Positions 43,209-51,486 of a stretch of 64,000 nucleotides of DNA are shown one piece after another. How positions within the stretch are numbered: position 1 is the first letter of the stretch; every line of letters begins with the position of its first letter. A program made the translations under genes and the position numbers. The notes under the pieces were generated by a model that saw nothing but the letters and a program-made list of their open reading frames with translations, did no database searches and was not told the origin of the DNA. The DNA is taken from NCBI GenBank assembly GCA_024579835.1, contig CP102060.1, forward strand, positions 2,331,558-2,395,557, written 5' to 3'. The DNA comes from Clostridiaceae bacterium HFYG-1003 (GTDB lineage Bacteria; Bacillota; Clostridia; Clostridiales; Clostridiaceae).

Positions 43209-43590
43209 ATGGTTTCTTCTCCTTACTCTTGAAAAAAATGCTTCTATTTCTTCGTCCATCTGAATTTCAGTGTTTCAATATGTTCTGTTCAATCTTGATT
43301 GCAAGTTCCGGCTTCTGCTCCCACTCCTGATCAAAATGAACCAGTTGCTGCCCCCAAGCCTGACCCAAGTGCTCCTTCCTCTGAGAAGTCCGCCCTTGAA
43401 AAGCTGTCCCTTGTGAAACCGCCCCGGTCACTCTTCACGAATTCCAAGCTCTATGCCTGTCGAGCTGCCCGCCTCCGGAAGCTTCGCCCGAAAGATCCGG
43501 CCACATTAAATTCTTCTTTCCTTATAATCCTACCTATGCTCTTGTTTCGAACCTCTGCTTTCGGATCAGCCTCTGCTTATAGATCCAGCC
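43209..43590. other. 380-bp gap inside the thiamine transport operon
   Basis: The gap lies between the permease stop and the binding-protein start, unusual for an operon otherwise packed with overlaps. Short degenerate repeats (GATCAGCCTCTGCTT and GATCCAGCCTCAGCTT near 43565-43600) are present. A plus-strand frame at 43299 has low-complexity composition and no ribosome-binding site. No internal promoter was identified. Confidence 0.45.
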
Positions 43591-44370
43591 TCAGCTTTCG
43601 TTACTGTCTGCTTCCGGCTGATCCCACGGAGTCATGCGGCGGTGCAGGAATTTCACCAGCGCCATCAGCACGAGGCTGATGCCGGAGATCAGGAAAATGA
43701 CGGCAAACATTTTATCGTAGGAATAGGATTTGATCACTCGCGTCATGTAGACACCCAACCCGGTGAATCCGCCCAACCACTCAGAAATTACTGCGCCGAC
43801 AATGGAATAGGATGCTGAAATTTTCAGAGCGGCAAAAAAGGAGTTGGTGGCTCCGGGGAGCTTGATGTGACGGAAGATCTGCATCCGGCTGGCTCCCATG
43901 GAGCGCATCAGGTTGACGGCATCCGGATCCACCGACTGGAAGCCGTCAAACAGACCGATCGCAATCGGGAAGAAGGTCGTGAGCACAATGAGCACCACCT
44001 TAGGGAAGATGCCGTAGCCAAACCACAGCACCAGGAGCGGCGCGATCGCCACCGTCGGAACCGTCTGGGTTACAACCAGCAGGGGGTACAGCGCTTTGCG
44101 CAGACCTCTGAGCAGGTCCATCAGCAGGGCAATGACAAAACCCAGGACAATGCCCAGCATCAATCCGAGGAACGCCTCGAACAGGGTAACCCGCGCATGC
44201 ATCATCAGCAGTGGCAGATCCCGGAGAAAGGCCCGCACCACCTCCACCGGGGAAGGCAGCATGAAGCTGGGCACCAGTTGCGCCAGGGAGACAGCCTGCC
44301 ACAAAATCACCAGCAGTCCGATCGCCGTGATGCTGTAAAGTTTATCGGTGATGCTTTGTAACTTTTTCAT
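43591..44370 (-). CDS. thiX: ABC permease for thiamine precursor (ThiX-like)
   Basis: The 259-aa membrane protein has five to six helices and the BPD_transp_1 EAA loop (NLMRSMGASRMQIFRHIKLP). It overlaps the end of the thiamine-binding protein gene by 29 nt and would be translated by coupling from ATG 44370. Forms the channel with the ThiZ-like ATPase. Confidence 0.9.
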   Translation of the reverse strand: MKKLQSITDKLYSITAIGLLVILWQAVSLAQLVPSFMLPSPVEVVRAFLRDLPLLMMHARVTLFEAFLGLMLGIVLGFVIALLMDLLRGLRKALYPLLVVTQTVPTVAIAPLLVLWFGYGIFPKVVLIVLTTFFPIAIGLFDGFQSVDPDAVNLMRSMGASRMQIFRHIKLPGATNSFFAALKISASYSIVGAVISEWLGGFTGLGVYMTRVIKSYSYDKMFAVIFLISGISLVLMALVKFLHRRMTPWDQPEADSNES

Positions 44371-44638
44371 CAATGGTCAGAAGATCGCCCGAAGGCCGAT
44401 AGACGGATTTCAGGTACATCGACACGGAGGGCGCTCCGGCCTGGATTGCAATCAGCTGGGCCTGTTTCGCAATTTCCATCAGTTCCTCAAAGTCACCTTC
44501 CACCGTCGTTTCAAAGGGACCCACATAATAAGTCAGACCAGTCCTGCGAATGTAGTCAATCACCTCATCCACGATGCGAACTACTTCGCTGGTCTCTGAC
44601 ACGCCTGGTAAAATCTGAATCGCAATGCTTGAATTCAT
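44342..44638 (-). CDS. Thiamine-binding protein, MTH1187/YkoF-like
   Basis: The 98-aa protein belongs to the MTH1187 family (IAIQILPGV start; YVGPFETTVEGDFEELMEIA centre). These small ferredoxin-fold proteins bind thiamine-like ligands and often accompany ThiXYZ-type transporters, as YkoF does. It is the first gene behind the TPP riboswitch. The second of two adjacent ATGs (44638) has better spacing from GAGGAGG. Confidence 0.88.
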   Translation of the reverse strand: MNSSIAIQILPGVSETSEVVRIVDEVIDYIRRTGLTYYVGPFETTVEGDFEELMEIAKQAQLIAIQAGAPSVSMYLKSVYRPSGDLLTIDEKVTKHHR

Positions 44639-44705
44639 CATATCCTCCTCGTTGTTACGCCCAGGGGAATGTTGATTCCCGATGGGCTGACCTTGTTTAC
44701 TTTAA

Positions 44706-44738
44706 CAAAAAAACCGTCCCCCGAGGGAACGGTAAATT
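44706..44738 (-). terminator. Expression-platform terminator of the TPP riboswitch
   Basis: ACCGTTCCC and GGGGGACGGT on the minus strand form a stem ending in TTTTTTT, placed between the aptamer and the first gene. Confidence 0.88.
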
Positions 44739-44751
44739 TTTTTGCATTTGC

Positions 44752-44840
44752 CGACCTTCCCTACGCTGGCATAACCCAGATCAGGTGATACGGGTTCAGG
44801 ATTTCTCCTGTCTCAGCTTAAAAATTAAGCACCCCCGGTT
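44752..44840 (-). ncRNA. TPP riboswitch (THI element)
   Basis: The minus strand shows the conserved blocks in order: GGGGGTGC, GCTGAGA, ACCCGT, CACCTGATCTGGGTTATG and CCAGCGTAGGGAA. It is followed by an intrinsic terminator and then the MTH1187-permease-ThiY-ThiZ genes, so thiamine pyrophosphate should shut off the operon by early termination. Confidence 0.96.
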
Positions 44841-45010
44841 CTTTCTCATTCATCCTAACAAATGCCGCCGGCACTGTCAACGCAGTAATTCAATTGCATG
44901 CAATTCATTAACCGGATTCCCTCCGACTGTTCCTGCCGAAATCCCTTCAGCGTCGGCCTTGGCACTCGGCATTGAGCTGCCCTGCCCTGATTCCTTCTGA
45001 ACGCGCAGCC

Positions 45011-45037
45011 AAGGCCGCCCGACATTCGGACGGCCTT
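45011..45037 (-). terminator. Terminator of the glycosyltransferase gene
   Basis: AAGGCCG(C)CCGA and TCGGACGGCCTT pair with one mismatch, 68 bp after the stop codon; the T tail is weak. Confidence 0.6.
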
Positions 45038-45104
45038 CAAGGTCAGTCAGCTTGATTATTTGATGATCATTGCATTAATTGCCAACAGCTGCGCAGCGGC
45101 CCAG

Positions 45105-46364
45105 CTAGAAGCGGGACGTGCCCAGATGATTCCAGTCATCCATGTTCAGGTCCAGATTTTCATCAACGGACTGATAGAGCTTGCGCCGCAGCTTGACCGG
45201 CAGTGACGCCCGGTGATTGCGCGGCCCTTTCAGGGTTTCTTCATAAACCTTCATGACCCGCTCATAAAAAACTTCCGTGGAGAACTGCCGGGAGGATTCC
45301 AGGGCGGCCTGTCCCATTGACTTTCTCAGCTGGGGATCTGAAGCCAGCGCTTTGACCGCGTCGCAGAACTCTTCACCGGTCTCATACTGCCAGCCGTTCA
45401 CTCCATTGATGATGACGTCCTCGATGGCGCCGTCGCGCCGGCAGACTGCCGGCAGACCGCAGGCCAGGGCTTCCCCATAGGTCAGTCCCTGCGTCTCAGA
45501 GGTGGAACCGGAAACAAAGGCATCCGCCATATGGTAATAGTCAGGAACCCGCTCCGGAGTTACCATGCCGCTGAAAATCACCCGGTCCTTCAGCCCAAGG
45601 TCTTCCACATAGGTTTCCAGAATTTCCTGATAGGGTCCCCCGCCGACAATCATCAGCCGAATGGCGGGATCCAGGTTCTGCAGGAATCTGACAATTTCTT
45701 CGATGTTCTTTTCCTTGGCCAGCCGGCCCAGGGACAGCAGGACAAATTCCTCTTCCCCGATTCCGTACCGCGACCGCAGTTCCTGACGCACCTGAGTGTG
45801 ATCGACTCGCTGGAAGCGGGTCAGATCGATGCCGGAGGGCACCGTATAAATCGCAGTCTTGACATCGTAGCGGTTCAGGATCCCCCGAACTTTCTCGGTG
45901 GGAACGATGACTGCATCGGTTCGTTCCAGCAGCGTCTTTGACAGACGCCGGACCAGACTGCGTCCAATGGTTTCATTGGGCGAGAAGTAGTGAATATAGT
46001 CCTCATAGACCGTATGATAGGTATGAACGATGGGTATGTCCAGCTTGGTGGCCATCATCTGGGCCAGCAGAAAGGTGGAAAATTCATTGTTGGTATGAAT
46101 GATATCCGGTCCCCAGTCCTTGATCTCATTGAGTTCATCGGTGGCCAGAGTCCGCATGATCCGGGCTCCCGGATAGAACTTCCCGGCAGAAAAAGACGGA
46201 ATGACATAGACACATTCTTCATAGCCAAAGGATTCCTTCTGCCGCAGCGTCAGGATCTTGACTTCGTGTCCATGCTTTTCCAATTCATTTTGCAAATTTA
46301 TGATCGATGTGACTACTCCGTTTATGGTCGGAGCAAAGAAGTCACTGGCAATCAGCACTTTCAT
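45105..46364 (-). CDS. GT4 family glycosyltransferase
   Basis: The 419-aa protein begins MKVLIASDFFAPTINGVVTS and has the acceptor-side HTYHTVYEDYIHYF and the nucleotide-sugar EX7E region (VSGSTSETQGLTYGEALACG). This pattern is that of bacterial diacylglycerol glucosyl/galactosyltransferases (UgtP-unlike, GT4 group), which make glycolipid anchors for lipoteichoic acid-like polymers; the exact acceptor is inferred. It sits just downstream of the VTT membrane protein gene on the same strand. Confidence 0.87.
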   Translation of the reverse strand: MKVLIASDFFAPTINGVVTSIINLQNELEKHGHEVKILTLRQKESFGYEECVYVIPSFSAGKFYPGARIMRTLATDELNEIKDWGPDIIHTNNEFSTFLLAQMMATKLDIPIVHTYHTVYEDYIHYFSPNETIGRSLVRRLSKTLLERTDAVIVPTEKVRGILNRYDVKTAIYTVPSGIDLTRFQRVDHTQVRQELRSRYGIGEEEFVLLSLGRLAKEKNIEEIVRFLQNLDPAIRLMIVGGGPYQEILETYVEDLGLKDRVIFSGMVTPERVPDYYHMADAFVSGSTSETQGLTYGEALACGLPAVCRRDGAIEDVIINGVNGWQYETGEEFCDAVKALASDPQLRKSMGQAALESSRQFSTEVFYERVMKVYEETLKGPRNHRASLPVKLRRKLYQSVDENLDLNMDDWNHLGTSRF

Positions 46365-46429
46365 AAGCTTCTCCTACTTAACGAAAACCTCTCATGAATC
46401 ATTTCATGAGGCTATGCAGGCGTTTGATC

Positions 46430-46459
46430 AGCCGAAGCAGGAATGTCGTTCCTTCGGCT
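46430..46459 (-). terminator. Hairpin after the VTT protein gene
   Basis: AGCCGAAG and CTTCGGCT form an 8-bp stem 18 bp after the stop. A second palindrome (CCTCATGAAATGATTCATGA plus GAGG) at 46388-46411 lies next to it. Confidence 0.6.
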
Positions 46460-46477
46460 AAGGACCGTCGCTCCGGA

Positions 46478-47104
46478 CTACCAGCCCAGGGCATTGAGCA
46501 GGTTGGTAAAGCTGCAGCTCAAGAGCAGCGAATAGGCCGTAACAGCCAACGGTTTGCCCAAAAGGATGATGATAATGAATTTTTTAAAGGTCATATTGGT
46601 CAGCCCGGCCATGTAGCACAGCAAATCATCAGGGGCCAGGGGAAGAAAGATTGCGATTGCAAACCATTTGTGGAATTTGCGCTCATCCCCTTCCAGCCAT
46701 TTCTGATATTTATTCAAGCCTTTTTCCGAACTGAAAATCCGGATGATATCAGGTCCGTAGAACCGGGCAAGATAGAAATTTATGGAAGAACCAATAACAG
46801 TCCCCAAATAATTGCACAATATCCCCCAGACAGGTCCAAAGAGCAGGACACCGACCAGGTTTCCCAGAGCTCCCGGCACAATCATGAAGACGGACTGAAT
46901 GGCCGTGAAGGCAATGAATACCAGCGGCGCCATCAACCCAAAGGGTTCCAGGAAGGCCGCCATAGCTGTCTGTGATTTGAAAATTCCGGTTCGGATTCCA
47001 TACACAAAGAAAGCTCCTGCCAAGATGAAAGCCAGGAATGAAGTGGCATGGATTATTCGTTTTTTGCGTTGTACCTGGGTCATCTCAATTTCCATGCTAG
47101 CCAT
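46478..47104 (-). CDS. VTT domain membrane protein (TVP38/TMEM64, DedA-like)
   Basis: The 208-aa protein has an N-terminal helix and the VTT core (FMIVPGALGNLVGVLLFGPV then GSSINFYLARFYG) plus FLPLAPDDLLCYMAGLTNM. Related proteins flip or scramble lipids. Start is uncertain between ATG 47104 (AGGTGAGGGG just upstream) and ATG 47095. It precedes the glycosyltransferase gene, which would fit a role in glycolipid or envelope lipid handling. Confidence 0.85.
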   Translation of the reverse strand: MASMEIEMTQVQRKKRIIHATSFLAFILAGAFFVYGIRTGIFKSQTAMAAFLEPFGLMAPLVFIAFTAIQSVFMIVPGALGNLVGVLLFGPVWGILCNYLGTVIGSSINFYLARFYGPDIIRIFSSEKGLNKYQKWLEGDERKFHKWFAIAIFLPLAPDDLLCYMAGLTNMTFKKFIIIILLGKPLAVTAYSLLLSCSFTNLLNALGW

Positions 47105-47499
47105 CCCCTCACCTGCCTTATCAGTAACTGAATCTACTATCATTGTGGTAGATAAAAATTAAACTGAAATTAAAGAATTAGGCCTACCAGCAGTAACCTC
47201 AAGCTATGAAAATGTCTATTTTGAATGCTTCTCGATAAAAATAGCCTACCAGCATATACCTATGTCTATCTATAATTTCAGACGAATTTCTGACGGATTT
47301 CCCAAAAATCAAGAGTTTTGTAATGAGACTTTTTTCTTTGCATTTTCCATTTGCCGCCCCTATCTCCCCTAGTCAATACCGCTTGCTTATCCGGCGGTAT
47401 TGATTAGGCCCTATAAGGATCTTTCCCTGGCGGCGCTCGTGGAGCGCATGAGGCGGCTGTCAGCTGTACGTCTTCCCCGCCTGCTGCTAATGTAGGTTT
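47105..47499. other. Intergenic region with an imperfect direct repeat and a hairpin
   Basis: A GGCCTACCAGCAGTAACCT / AGCCTACCAGCATATACCT direct repeat lies at about 47180-47265. CAATACCGC and GCGGTATTG form a hairpin at about 47375-47403. No gene was seen; the right part may already belong to an IS21 relic. Confidence 0.45.
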
Positions 47500-47687
47500 T
47501 TTATATGATATCGGCTCACTCGTGAACGGGTCGAAAAACTATTTTATGCTGCAAATGGTTTTTCCCACCATCGACCACTCACCTCCAGTGATTTAGTTAG
47601 AGCCATGATTCGAGGGTTCAAATTCTTGGGGGAATCCTTAAGATGATCGCTATGGATCAGGACAGCATCATTGGCGTCAGTGAGAAC
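47500..47687 (+). pseudogene. IS21-type transposase (istA) relic, left part
   Basis: Plus-strand fragments in changing frames read DLVRAMIRGFKFLG and MIAMDQDSIIGVSENK, which match the catalytic-core region of IS21 IstA. The fragment breaks off at 47687 where an IS91-like element has inserted, and resumes at 49226 with KGDITFTHEFEQ. Confidence 0.7.
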
Positions 47688-47690
47688 AAA

Positions 47691-47705
47691 GCGGCTAAGG
47701 CCGCC
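47691..47705 (-). repeat. oriIS-type terminal hairpin
   Basis: GCGGC and GCCGC pair around a 4-5 nt loop three bases from the end of the IS91-like element next to the GTTC target. Confidence 0.7.
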
Positions 47706-47739
47706 TGTCGTACCTCGCGTGTTTATTTAGGCTCTGGTG

Positions 47740-48012
47740 TTAATCAGAGCCCCTCTTATATTCAAATACTTTCCCGAATATGCTTGTATATTTCTCGGGG
47801 CGCATCAGCCCGCCACAGGATTCGCAGTCAAACTGCGGAGGTTCGTTAATATTGCTTTGGTCCATTTCGTCAAATGTTTTAACAACACTTAATGGAATTT
47901 CTTCCTCTGCCCCACAGCTAGTGCATATATACCGGACGATCGGTTGATTAATCGCCTGCTTTCTTTGATTCGCACCTTGTGTTTTCTTCTTTCGTTTCTT
48001 GCTAACCTGCAT
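47740..48012 (-). CDS. Zinc-ribbon accessory protein of the IS91-like element
   Basis: The 90-aa protein has a basic N terminus (VSKKRKKKTQGANQRKQ) and two CxxC pairs (CTSCGAEEE and CESCGGLM), a zinc ribbon. It overlaps the transposase stop by 11 nt, and its own stop lies in the loop of a hairpin (47731-47750). It probably helps the transposase; no function is established. Confidence 0.75.
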   Translation of the reverse strand: MQVSKKRKKKTQGANQRKQAINQPIVRYICTSCGAEEEIPLSVVKTFDEMDQSNINEPPQFDCESCGGLMRPEKYTSIFGKVFEYKRGSD

Positions 48013-49138
48013 TTCGTCCTTCCCACCTGTACCTTTCCTGATTTCTTCTTTTCTCAGGTACCACTATATCACTCTTTTTCATGAGTGCACCACATTCGCA
48101 TTTCAATGGATTTTTATCATATTCGAGCATCATACGGAACTTCCATGTTTTCATTTTCTTTAATCTTGCGTATTTTTCTTTGGATATCAGTCTGCGTTCG
48201 ATTCGCCTGGCTCTCAAGTTGTTTCGCGAGTAGATTCCATAGTTTCGAATCATCTTAAAGTGAGTATCCGGAATATGAATGATTAACCGATGGATGAACT
48301 CCATGGCACTAATGGATTCCTGAACTTCCTGGGACTGACCGTGAGGCGTATACTTAAATGTCACTGTCTTGCCGTCATATGCAACTATTCTTGATTCAGC
48401 GATTGCAGGACGTCCAGCATATCGGGCCAGATACTTCGACACAATCTGAAGATCGGTGATTTCGCCTTTGGCATAAACATAAAATCCATTCTCTTTCTGC
48501 TTGTATAGCTTGTTTATCAAAGAACACATCCATCCCGTTGGAAAGGACTCTTTCATCAGATCGAGCAACTCTTTTTGCCAGAAATACCGTAGTTTCTTGT
48601 AATTTAGATACTTTAACGTGCGATCTTCCGTAACTCCCAGACAACGCAAAGACATGATGATATGAACGTGTGGGTTCCATTTCAAGTCCCGGCCAAAAGT
48701 GTGAATTACGCTGATGATGCCGGTTTCAAACCGCTGCGTCTGATTCATCTGGTAGATCGTTTCCTTCAAAACTTTAGCAGCGCGATCTGAGAGATCCTTT
48801 AGCATTCCCCGGTTCTTCCGAAAATAGATTCTGAGTTCCGCCGGAATCGTAAATACCAGATGCTTATGGGGCGCATTGATCAGTCGGGACTCAAGTTTTT
48901 CCGCCCACTTATCCCGGTAGAGCTTTCCGCAACTGGAACAGAAACGGCTTTTACAGGTGAATGGAACCAAGACCTCAGAAGTACATTGTGCACAAGTGTA
49001 TACAGTCCATCCGTTTTCAAACTTGCCGCAATTCAACATCCGTTCCACTTCTTTGTGGACCGATATGCGAATCATTTCGGGGTTCTCAGCAACGAACTGA
49101 TCCCAGTGTTCCTCGAAAATCTGCTTAATCTTACCCAT
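48002..49138 (-). CDS. IS91-family HUH transposase
   Basis: The 378-aa protein has an N-terminal zinc-binding domain (CAQC, CKSRFCSSCGK), the HUH motif in WNPHVHIIMS, and the Y2-type region YLARYAGRPAIAESRI (Tyr in VSKYLARY) followed by FKYTPHGQ and FIHRLIIHIPDTHFKMIRNYG. Such enzymes move by rolling-circle replication. All motifs are intact. Start behind AGCAGGTGATTAT. Confidence 0.93.
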   Translation of the reverse strand: MGKIKQIFEEHWDQFVAENPEMIRISVHKEVERMLNCGKFENGWTVYTCAQCTSEVLVPFTCKSRFCSSCGKLYRDKWAEKLESRLINAPHKHLVFTIPAELRIYFRKNRGMLKDLSDRAAKVLKETIYQMNQTQRFETGIISVIHTFGRDLKWNPHVHIIMSLRCLGVTEDRTLKYLNYKKLRYFWQKELLDLMKESFPTGWMCSLINKLYKQKENGFYVYAKGEITDLQIVSKYLARYAGRPAIAESRIVAYDGKTVTFKYTPHGQSQEVQESISAMEFIHRLIIHIPDTHFKMIRNYGIYSRNNLRARRIERRLISKEKYARLKKMKTWKFRMMLEYDKNPLKCECGALMKKSDIVVPEKRRNQERYRWEGRNAG

Positions 49139-49225
49139 ATAATCACCTGCTGATTAATTCTTAAAACCATTATAATAAGCGGGTTAAGCTTGTTCCACAA
49201 AAGTATAATTTCCTACAACAGAACA

Positions 49226-49620
49226 AAGGTGACATCACCTTCACTCATGAGTTTGAGCAGTTAAAAACCAGAGGGGTCTGAACATCCAGGTCTGTCATAA
49301 AGCCGATCTAGAGTCCAAGGGGATGGTGGTGAGCACTGTCAAGTTCGTGAAAAGCAGCTTCCTTGCCCATTGATTCTTTATGGAGGAAGAGGATCTCAAC
49401 GAATCATTTTTTCCCTGGCTGGAGCGGACTGGTAATGACAAAGTCCATGGAACGACAAAAAAGTACCGTTCGCAAGTGTTTCAATGGGAACGCGAACACT
49501 TGCGAGCGGTATTCTATTACTCAGGGGACCTACAAAAATACCCGGTAGCGATGTTACTGCCGCCCAGGACGAGCTCCCCGTCTATGATGCCTTCGGCGAT
49601 ATTCATCAACATTGTCATAA
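49226..49620 (+). pseudogene. IS21-type transposase (istA) relic, right part
   Basis: KGDITFTHEFEQLKTRGV, NIQVCHKADLESKGMVVSTV, KFVKSSFLAH, then in a shifted frame EEEDLNESFFPWLERTGNDK and VHGTTKKYRSQVFQWEREHL are recognisable IstA segments. Stops and frameshifts make it non-functional. It is the continuation of the fragment that ends at 47687. Confidence 0.8.
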
Positions 49621-49686
49621 AAATGTCACTTAATCACAAATCAGGATGATATGATAGACATATCAAATTAGGGGGTGTGGTGCATA

Positions 49687-50661
49687 TTGAAAAGGGATTC
49701 TGGTCAAAAACTTCTAAAGGTGATTCTCTGCTTATCTATGGTACTTTCTCTGTATTTGTCACAGACCTCAATAGCATTCGGGAAAAATGTTGATAGGCAG
49801 GAAGAGGAAATACAATACCTGTTCAAATCTAAACAACCTAGAGATCATATCAAAGCTTTTGAGATAAAAGAAAAAAGAGGAGATAATATCTTTAAATCGG
49901 AAACGAATTATTTCAAGTCTCTTCAAAAATCTCAAAAGGAACTTATCTTTGAAAACATCAATAATCCAATGGCTCTAAGTCAACTAGATCAAATTCATAA
50001 GGAAGTTGAAAAATATAAAGATAGCATAGAAGAAGATAAAAATAAACCTGTACAAGAACTTCGAAATATCGGATATTCTGATGAGCAAATTGAAATCCTT
50101 AGAACGTACGATCGTTCTGACATTTCAACTACAGCTCTATCACCTAATCTAATTGTCTATGGTGATTTTGACAATGAAACATTAACCTCTACATCAACAA
50201 AAGTTCGCCTAATTGTATGTTTCGATTGGACTGAAGGAAAAAGAGGTGCACTTCTTAATGTCAAAGATATATTTGCAGTCGCATGGAGCAATGATATGGT
50301 CCCCATTGATTCAAATACATGGAGTGTTATTACTTACTGTTTCCGTACTGGAGCCCCCAATATGACTGTTAGTGAAAAAGTATTACCAGAGTCTACTAAC
50401 TCAAATTACATTACATTTTGGACAGCGTCTTCCAGAAACGGGATCATGTGTGACATTGATTCAGGAACTATAGTCACGATGTTAACAAAAAACAAGAGAA
50501 TTACAGATACTATTGCATATGCTAGTTACGGCGCGGGTGCAGTCAGCATAGTCCCTGGCTTTTCAATTGGCTATCCAGCAGGTGCTGGTATTTCCATTAA
50601 CTTCGATTATAGAGTGGAAAAGGTTGGTGCTGTTAGAGTATACCAACCCTCGGCATATTAA
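49687..50661 (+). CDS. Exported hypothetical protein, AT-rich (324 aa)
   Basis: TTG at 49687 follows AGGGGGTGTGGTGCATA and starts a signal peptide (KVILCLSMVLSLYLSQTSIA, cleavage near FGK). A charged helical region (about 35-130) contains many Lys/Glu pairs; the C-terminal half is beta-rich (LTSTSTKVRLIVCFDWTEG, then SVITYCFRTGAPNMTVSEK) and ends in a Gly/Ala-rich stretch (AYASYGAGAVSIVPGFSIG). No family recognised. It is far more AT-rich than core genes, and a 48-codon membrane protein gene follows 2 nt after its stop. A GTG start at 49675 is possible. Confidence 0.8.
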   Translation: MKRDSGQKLLKVILCLSMVLSLYLSQTSIAFGKNVDRQEEEIQYLFKSKQPRDHIKAFEIKEKRGDNIFKSETNYFKSLQKSQKELIFENINNPMALSQLDQIHKEVEKYKDSIEEDKNKPVQELRNIGYSDEQIEILRTYDRSDISTTALSPNLIVYGDFDNETLTSTSTKVRLIVCFDWTEGKRGALLNVKDIFAVAWSNDMVPIDSNTWSVITYCFRTGAPNMTVSEKVLPESTNSNYITFWTASSRNGIMCDIDSGTIVTMLTKNKRITDTIAYASYGAGAVSIVPGFSIGYPAGAGISINFDYRVEKVGAVRVYQPSAY

Positions 50662-50663
50662 CT

Positions 50664-50810
50664 ATGGAATTTATAGGTATTGTTCTTGTTGTTTTTGCTT
50701 ACTTCATTGAGTTTCGTATTACCAATGGAGTAACTCCAGTAGGTTTATCAGATGTCATATTTTATATTTTTGTACTTCTGAGTATTCGATCTATCAGGAT
50801 AAAGCATTAG
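50664..50810 (+). CDS. Small two-helix membrane protein (48 aa)
   Basis: It reads MEFIGIVLVVFAYFIEFRIT, a short loop NGVTPVGLSD, and VIFYIFVLLSIRSIRIKH: two hydrophobic segments with a basic C-terminal tail. The ATG lies 2 nt after the stop of the exported protein gene, so translation is coupled. By position it could be an immunity- or anchor-type partner of that protein; this is inference. Confidence 0.65.
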   Translation: MEFIGIVLVVFAYFIEFRITNGVTPVGLSDVIFYIFVLLSIRSIRIKH

Positions 50811-50937
50811 ATGACCTTAAGCGACTGATGACAGATGGGACATATGCTTTTCTCCATACTCCGAACAAAAAAAACGCTGATCGGGATTCCATTCTAAAAT
50901 GTATTTTGATATACTGATCATGCTAATAACTTAGTAA

Positions 50938-50993
50938 GGATCCTCCCTGACGACTCGGCGCGAACCATAGAGTCAGGGAGGGTCTCTTTTTGC
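50938..50993 (+). terminator. Terminator after the exported-protein pair
   Basis: GATCCTCCCTGAC and GTCAGGGAGGGTC form a stem ending in CTCTTTTTG. Confidence 0.85.
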
Positions 50994-51464
50994 CCACCAC
51001 AATATTATTAGGGACACTATATCCGTCTATTTACGGACAGACAAGGCTGGCTACTATGGGACGATTGGTTCCGGCATAAACAATACTCCACTGCTACTCC
51101 CCGAATAATGTATCCGTTTAGTTGGCAATAGCTTTTAGGATGGTACAGTAAAGTTAGCAATGGAACATGTTAACAATGGAGCATGTTTACCATATCAGAT
51201 ACCAGTTCAATGAAAAAGGAAAAAGTAAAGAGCCGGCATACAATCTGCTAATTTTTTATGACCCCTGAGCCACCGCCTTCATTGTTCGGTATGATTTGAA
51301 AAAAGCCATTGTTCCCATGGCTTAAAAGACTTGTGGTAATAAGTCAAGTAGCAAAAACAGAGTAAAATAAATGTTGGACATCCAATAACCTTAAAAAAGG
51401 CAACATCAAATTAACCCACCGAACATTCAGAACATATGTTCGTGGTTTGATGAAGGATATGCAC
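50994..51464. other. Intergenic region, no gene recognised
   Basis: No frame with a ribosome-binding site. AACATGTTAACAATGGAGCA and a neighbouring near copy around 51160-51190 form a short direct repeat; a GAACATATGTTC palindrome lies at about 51430-51441. Confidence 0.4.
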
Positions 51465-51486
51465 ATCAGGTCAGCTCACCTGATCT

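Larger units (their letters stand above)
47688..49225 (-). mobile_element. IS91-like rolling-circle insertion sequence, complete (1538 bp)
   Basis: Ends were set by rejoining the interrupted IS21 gene: GTGAGAAC before 47688 and AAAGGTGAC after 49225 join to a continuous frame (VSENKGDITF) with no target duplication. On the transposase strand the 3' end lies directly before GTTC, the known IS91 target tetranucleotide, and a terminal hairpin (GCGGC-CTTA-GCCGC, 47691-47705) lies at that end as expected for oriIS. It carries a zinc-finger Y2-type transposase and a small zinc-ribbon gene. Confidence 0.85.

Noticed and set aside
43299-43679. 126-codon plus-strand frame in the thiamine operon gap
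   Set aside because: Low-complexity sequence, no ribosome-binding site, and it overlaps the permease gene on the other strand.
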